Positions 61,324-64,000 of a stretch of 64,000 nt of DNA are shown one piece after another. Position 1 is the first letter of the stretch; each line of letters starts with the position of its first letter. Under the pieces are notes generated by a model. It was not told where the DNA came from, ran no database searches, and saw only the letters and a list, made by a program, of their open reading frames with translations. The stretch spans positions 3,100,001-3,164,000 of the forward strand of contig JAJHTX010000002.1 of the NCBI GenBank assembly GCA_032164295.1, written 5' to 3'. Origin of the DNA: Inonotus obliquus (taxonomy: Eukaryota; Basidiomycota; Agaricomycetes; Hymenochaetales; Hymenochaetaceae). Made by a program: the position numbers and the translations under genes.

Positions 61324-64000
61324 TTACCCTTCAATAGCTCTCAATGCACTCTCAACCAAATTTCTCAACTCAGCTCCACCATCGTTCCCAAAGCTCGTAT
61401 CCATCGCGGCACCTCCGCCTCCTCCTGTCCCGGGCGTTCCTGTTCCTAACCCTCCGCCCACAACATTACCACCCACACCTGCACCAGAAGGAGGAGAACT
61501 TGCCAAGGCCAATAACCTCCTCCTTCCTTCTCCTTCTAACCCTCCACCACCGATTCCTACAGATCCAGTAATACCATGACCATGACTGAGACCAATACCA
61601 GATCCTAGCCCCAGCCCGCCCCCAATACCAGCACCTACAACACTACCTTTCAAAATCTGCCTTAAAGCCTCATCCATCCCAAACTCCTTCATCTTCCTCG
61701 GATTTGTCCTCGCTAATAACTCAACACACATTATACTCGCATGTCGGATGTCATGACGGTGGTGTAAGAGTGATGTACGTAGCGAAGAGAGGATGAGGAA
61801 GTGTGTTGTCAAAGTAAGAGAAGTTGAAGGGTGGTTGGATATATTATTTGTTGCTTTTATTGACTGTCAGTAAGAAGGAGAAATATGTCAGTGGTTTTTT
61901 CATGATAGGTTATAGGTATGATTCGGAATGAGAAGGGAGGGGAAATGAGTATGAGCACTCACAAAGCAACGTACCTGCAAAACAACATCTTCACTTGGCG
62001 ATTCCATAGTATCCGCGAGGATTTTCAACAGCTCATTTCTCGGTATATGATCCAACAACATCGTAATATCCTCCTCGGATGTAGCGATATTTGCAACCAA
62101 GTTCAATGCTTGTTCTTGTACATCCTCTTTCGCGTCGACCAGGCAACTGCAAGATTGATATCAGTAACCGTTTTCACTCATCAGTCCGATCAGAAAGGGA
62201 AACCCACGATCGTAGATGATCCCAGCCCACTTGTTTCATAACGGATACCTTTTCCTCCGAGTTTGCCTTGTTAAGAAGATTCTTAACGGCCCACAAGGCG
62301 CTGATTTTAAGTTTATCTTCTGGTGCTCTTGTAAGTTCAGCGATTCGAGAAACCATTCCTCGATCCATAACCGTCTTCAGACATAAAGAGTTAAGAGACG
62401 AAAGGCCTCACCACACACACTCCAGTCACTCACCTGTCTCAAAGGCGAAAAATCATTCAATAAATTACACAATCCCGTCAACGCGATATGAATCACGCGT
62501 CTATCCTCATCCCTCTTCTCCACGATCTCGCATAATGTGAGTCCCACGCCTGAATCTAATAGGCTCGTGCGTAAAACTCGGACAGAGCGGCTGAGAGCGC
62601 GAATACTTTGGCATGCGGCGTAACGTACTCCTGGGCTGGGATGTTCGAGGCAGACGGACACAAGAGGGAGAAGACTGAGTCGGCCTGCTACATCGTTGCG
62701 AATGTCTTCGACGCTCATTGCTAGGGAGGCGATGGCTGTCAGAGATGCCTGAGATTGTGATGAGTACTCCGCAATACAAATCGTGTGGAATGAGAGTTCA
62801 CCTCTCGCAATCGCGAGGTATCGATAGCCTCGCCATCTTCCCATTCTTGGGGCTTAGACGGTGGAGTAACTGAACGAACAACATTGGCAAGCTTGTCGAG
62901 CGTTCCGGATTTTGAGGCATCAAGACAACGTTCTTGCTCGTCTGCTACTAGCCAGCCTACAGGAAAATACTAACGTGAGCGTCAATAAAGCGTCAACAGA
63001 GACAACGGAACGCACCAAGGATGTGGCATGCTTTTGCGCGGTCGATCGCAGACTCGCTGGCGTTCGAGATGATCGAACTCAGCACATGTATTATCGTACT
63101 GGATAGTCGACGGTCATGCGTCGAACCAGTCGAGCGAAGGATATTTGTCACACTTTTGAACCGATTCAGTCAACAAAACGAGGAAGGAAAACTAAGAAGT
63201 TACCAGTTACATACCATAAACACGCAGCCAATCGCACTTCAGTTTTCCTATCCTTTGCGAGCTCGGAGGCTATCGATAGGATTGAATGTGACGCTTTGTA
63301 ATAGAAAAAAAGTTCCGCATTAGTTCGCAGATCAAGAACACAGGCCGATATTGAAATGACGAAAGGTCAGACCTTTTGGCTCGGTAGTGGATTTTGAAAG
63401 GATAAGAGCAACGCTTGGGTTGTCTTTGACTAGAGCAGCGATTGCGTATAACGCAGCTTCCTTTTGCTAAAAACGAGCAAAACCAAGTTTATTAACCTCG
63501 TCTTCCTTGACCGGGCATATGATAGATCCGGAGGCTCACCGCGAAATCCTTGCTCTTTAGCATCCCAGCTAATTGCCTAATTACCCAGCCTCCTTGCCGT
63601 CCAGGAGCGTTCGCGTTGACGAGTGCGGAGACTTCCCATCCTCTCTTTCCCTTGATCTCCTTGGCTCGCTCAGCAGAAGGGAGCCAGTCTGTTATTGCAA
63701 TACGATGCTTGGGTATCCGTGTGCCAAAGGCAAGCAATTGTGCAATGTAGAGTTTGATCATGGAAGTGGGACTCTCGAGGAGTGGCAGGTAGACGTCAAG
63801 AGCTTGGGTCTGTACATCCACTTCAACGAAGGATGCAACTCAATGATACCACTGGCTTACCTGGAATATATAATCCAACGTCGACCTCGTCTCACTCCGG
63901 TATTCCACACATTCTTCACCCAAATCCCACAGCGAAGGTCCTGCGCAATCCGCAATTGCAACGAACAATGCTCGGAGGGCTCGTACAAAGGCTATTTTTA
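61324..64000 (-). CDS. VID28: Armadillo-repeat GID/CTLH ligase subunit VID28/GID5 (ARMC8 type), 5' end outside window
   Basis: Gid5/Vid28 is the scaffold that holds substrate receptors in the GID E3 ligase, which degrades gluconeogenic enzymes. The visible exons encode armadillo-type helical repeats: VYLPLLESPTSMIKLYIAQL, TDWLPSAERAKEIKGKRGWE, GRQGGWVIRQLAGMLKSKDF, then VCLEHPSPGVRYAACQSIRA and LVANIATSEEDITMLLDHIP in the later part, with SIMCVELLARTNPRKMKEFG near the end, all familiar from the ARMC8 C-terminal half. A glycine-rich insert of about 80 residues (GAGIGGGLGLGSGIGLSHGH, then GAGVGGNVVGGGLGTGTPG) sits before the last helix LRNLVESALRAIEG and the stop at 61324. The start codon lies beyond base 64000. 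Confidence 0.82.

Overview
This window is nuclear DNA from a filamentous basidiomycete, most likely an Agaricomycete. The evidence is dense genes on both strands, almost every gene cut by introns of about 45-75 bp with GT(A/R)NGT donors and CTRAY-like branch points, very small exons, short shared promoters, and fungal versions of all recognisable proteins. There are no operons, ribosome-binding sites, CRISPR arrays, plasmid or phage features, and no intact transposon. CDS spans below run from start codon to stop codon and include introns. Splice sites are read by eye; where they could be followed with the frame kept, this is stated.

Layout, left to right: the 3' end of an unidentified membrane-protein gene (1-247, +); TRAPPC10/Trs130 (344-4882, -); the DEAD-box helicase RRP3 (5139-6715, +); the splicing factor CDC5/CEF1 (6960-9970, -); a 2OG-Fe(II) oxygenase (10209-11258, -); an intron-containing tRNA-Ser(GCT) (11326-11432, -); phosphoserine aminotransferase (11659-13027, -); a small Ser/Pro-rich protein (14471-15350, -); a 2.7-kb gene-poor stretch ending in the heat-shock promoter of HSP90 (18085-20485, +); hamartin TSC1 (20814-23819, -); EXO70 (24050-26442, -); NAC alpha EGD2 (26694-27462, +); TRM9 (27633-28610, -); ALG13 (28751-29400, -); PRO3 (29588-30850, +); a glutamine-synthetase-fold protein (30984-33142, -); proteasome ATPase RPT3 (33334-34899, +); a 1.6-kb gene-poor stretch; a DUF3074 protein (36505-37456, -); the helicase SPB4 (37617-40097, +); mitochondrial bL27 (40320-40973, -); SKP1 (41155-41935, +); the capping enzyme CEG1 (42244-44215, +); a 2.5-kb purine-rich gene-free stretch; a Ser/Pro-rich protein (46748-47589, -); a 2.4-kb stretch with only doubtful ORFs; CAB4 (50074-51213, -); an F-box-like protein (51433-52866, -); a four-helix membrane protein (53123-54847, -); ATG15 (55265-56660, +); guanine deaminase (56941-58845, -); GPI10 (58984-61026, +); and the 3' part of VID28/GID5 (61324 to the right edge, -).

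Most genes are conserved housekeeping genes with no shared pathway: ribosome and tRNA maturation (RRP3, SPB4, TRM9, EGD2), mRNA processing (CDC5, CEG1), protein turnover (RPT3, SKP1, VID28, ATG15), secretion and glycosylation (TRAPPC10, EXO70, ALG13, GPI10), amino-acid, purine and coenzyme metabolism (SER1, PRO3, GUD1, CAB4), and TOR signalling (TSC1). I found no previously undescribed multigene system. The items most worth following are in gene structure: exons of 9, 11, 12 and 21 nt in four genes, an unresolved first junction in CDC5, a GC-AG intron carrying a 13-bp tandem duplication in SPB4, an Hsp90 ending in MEEID rather than MEEVD, a self-complementary tRNA intron, a long strand-asymmetric purine tract, a strong hairpin in a gene-poor region, and a Ser/Pro-rich gene with two open frames over one exon.
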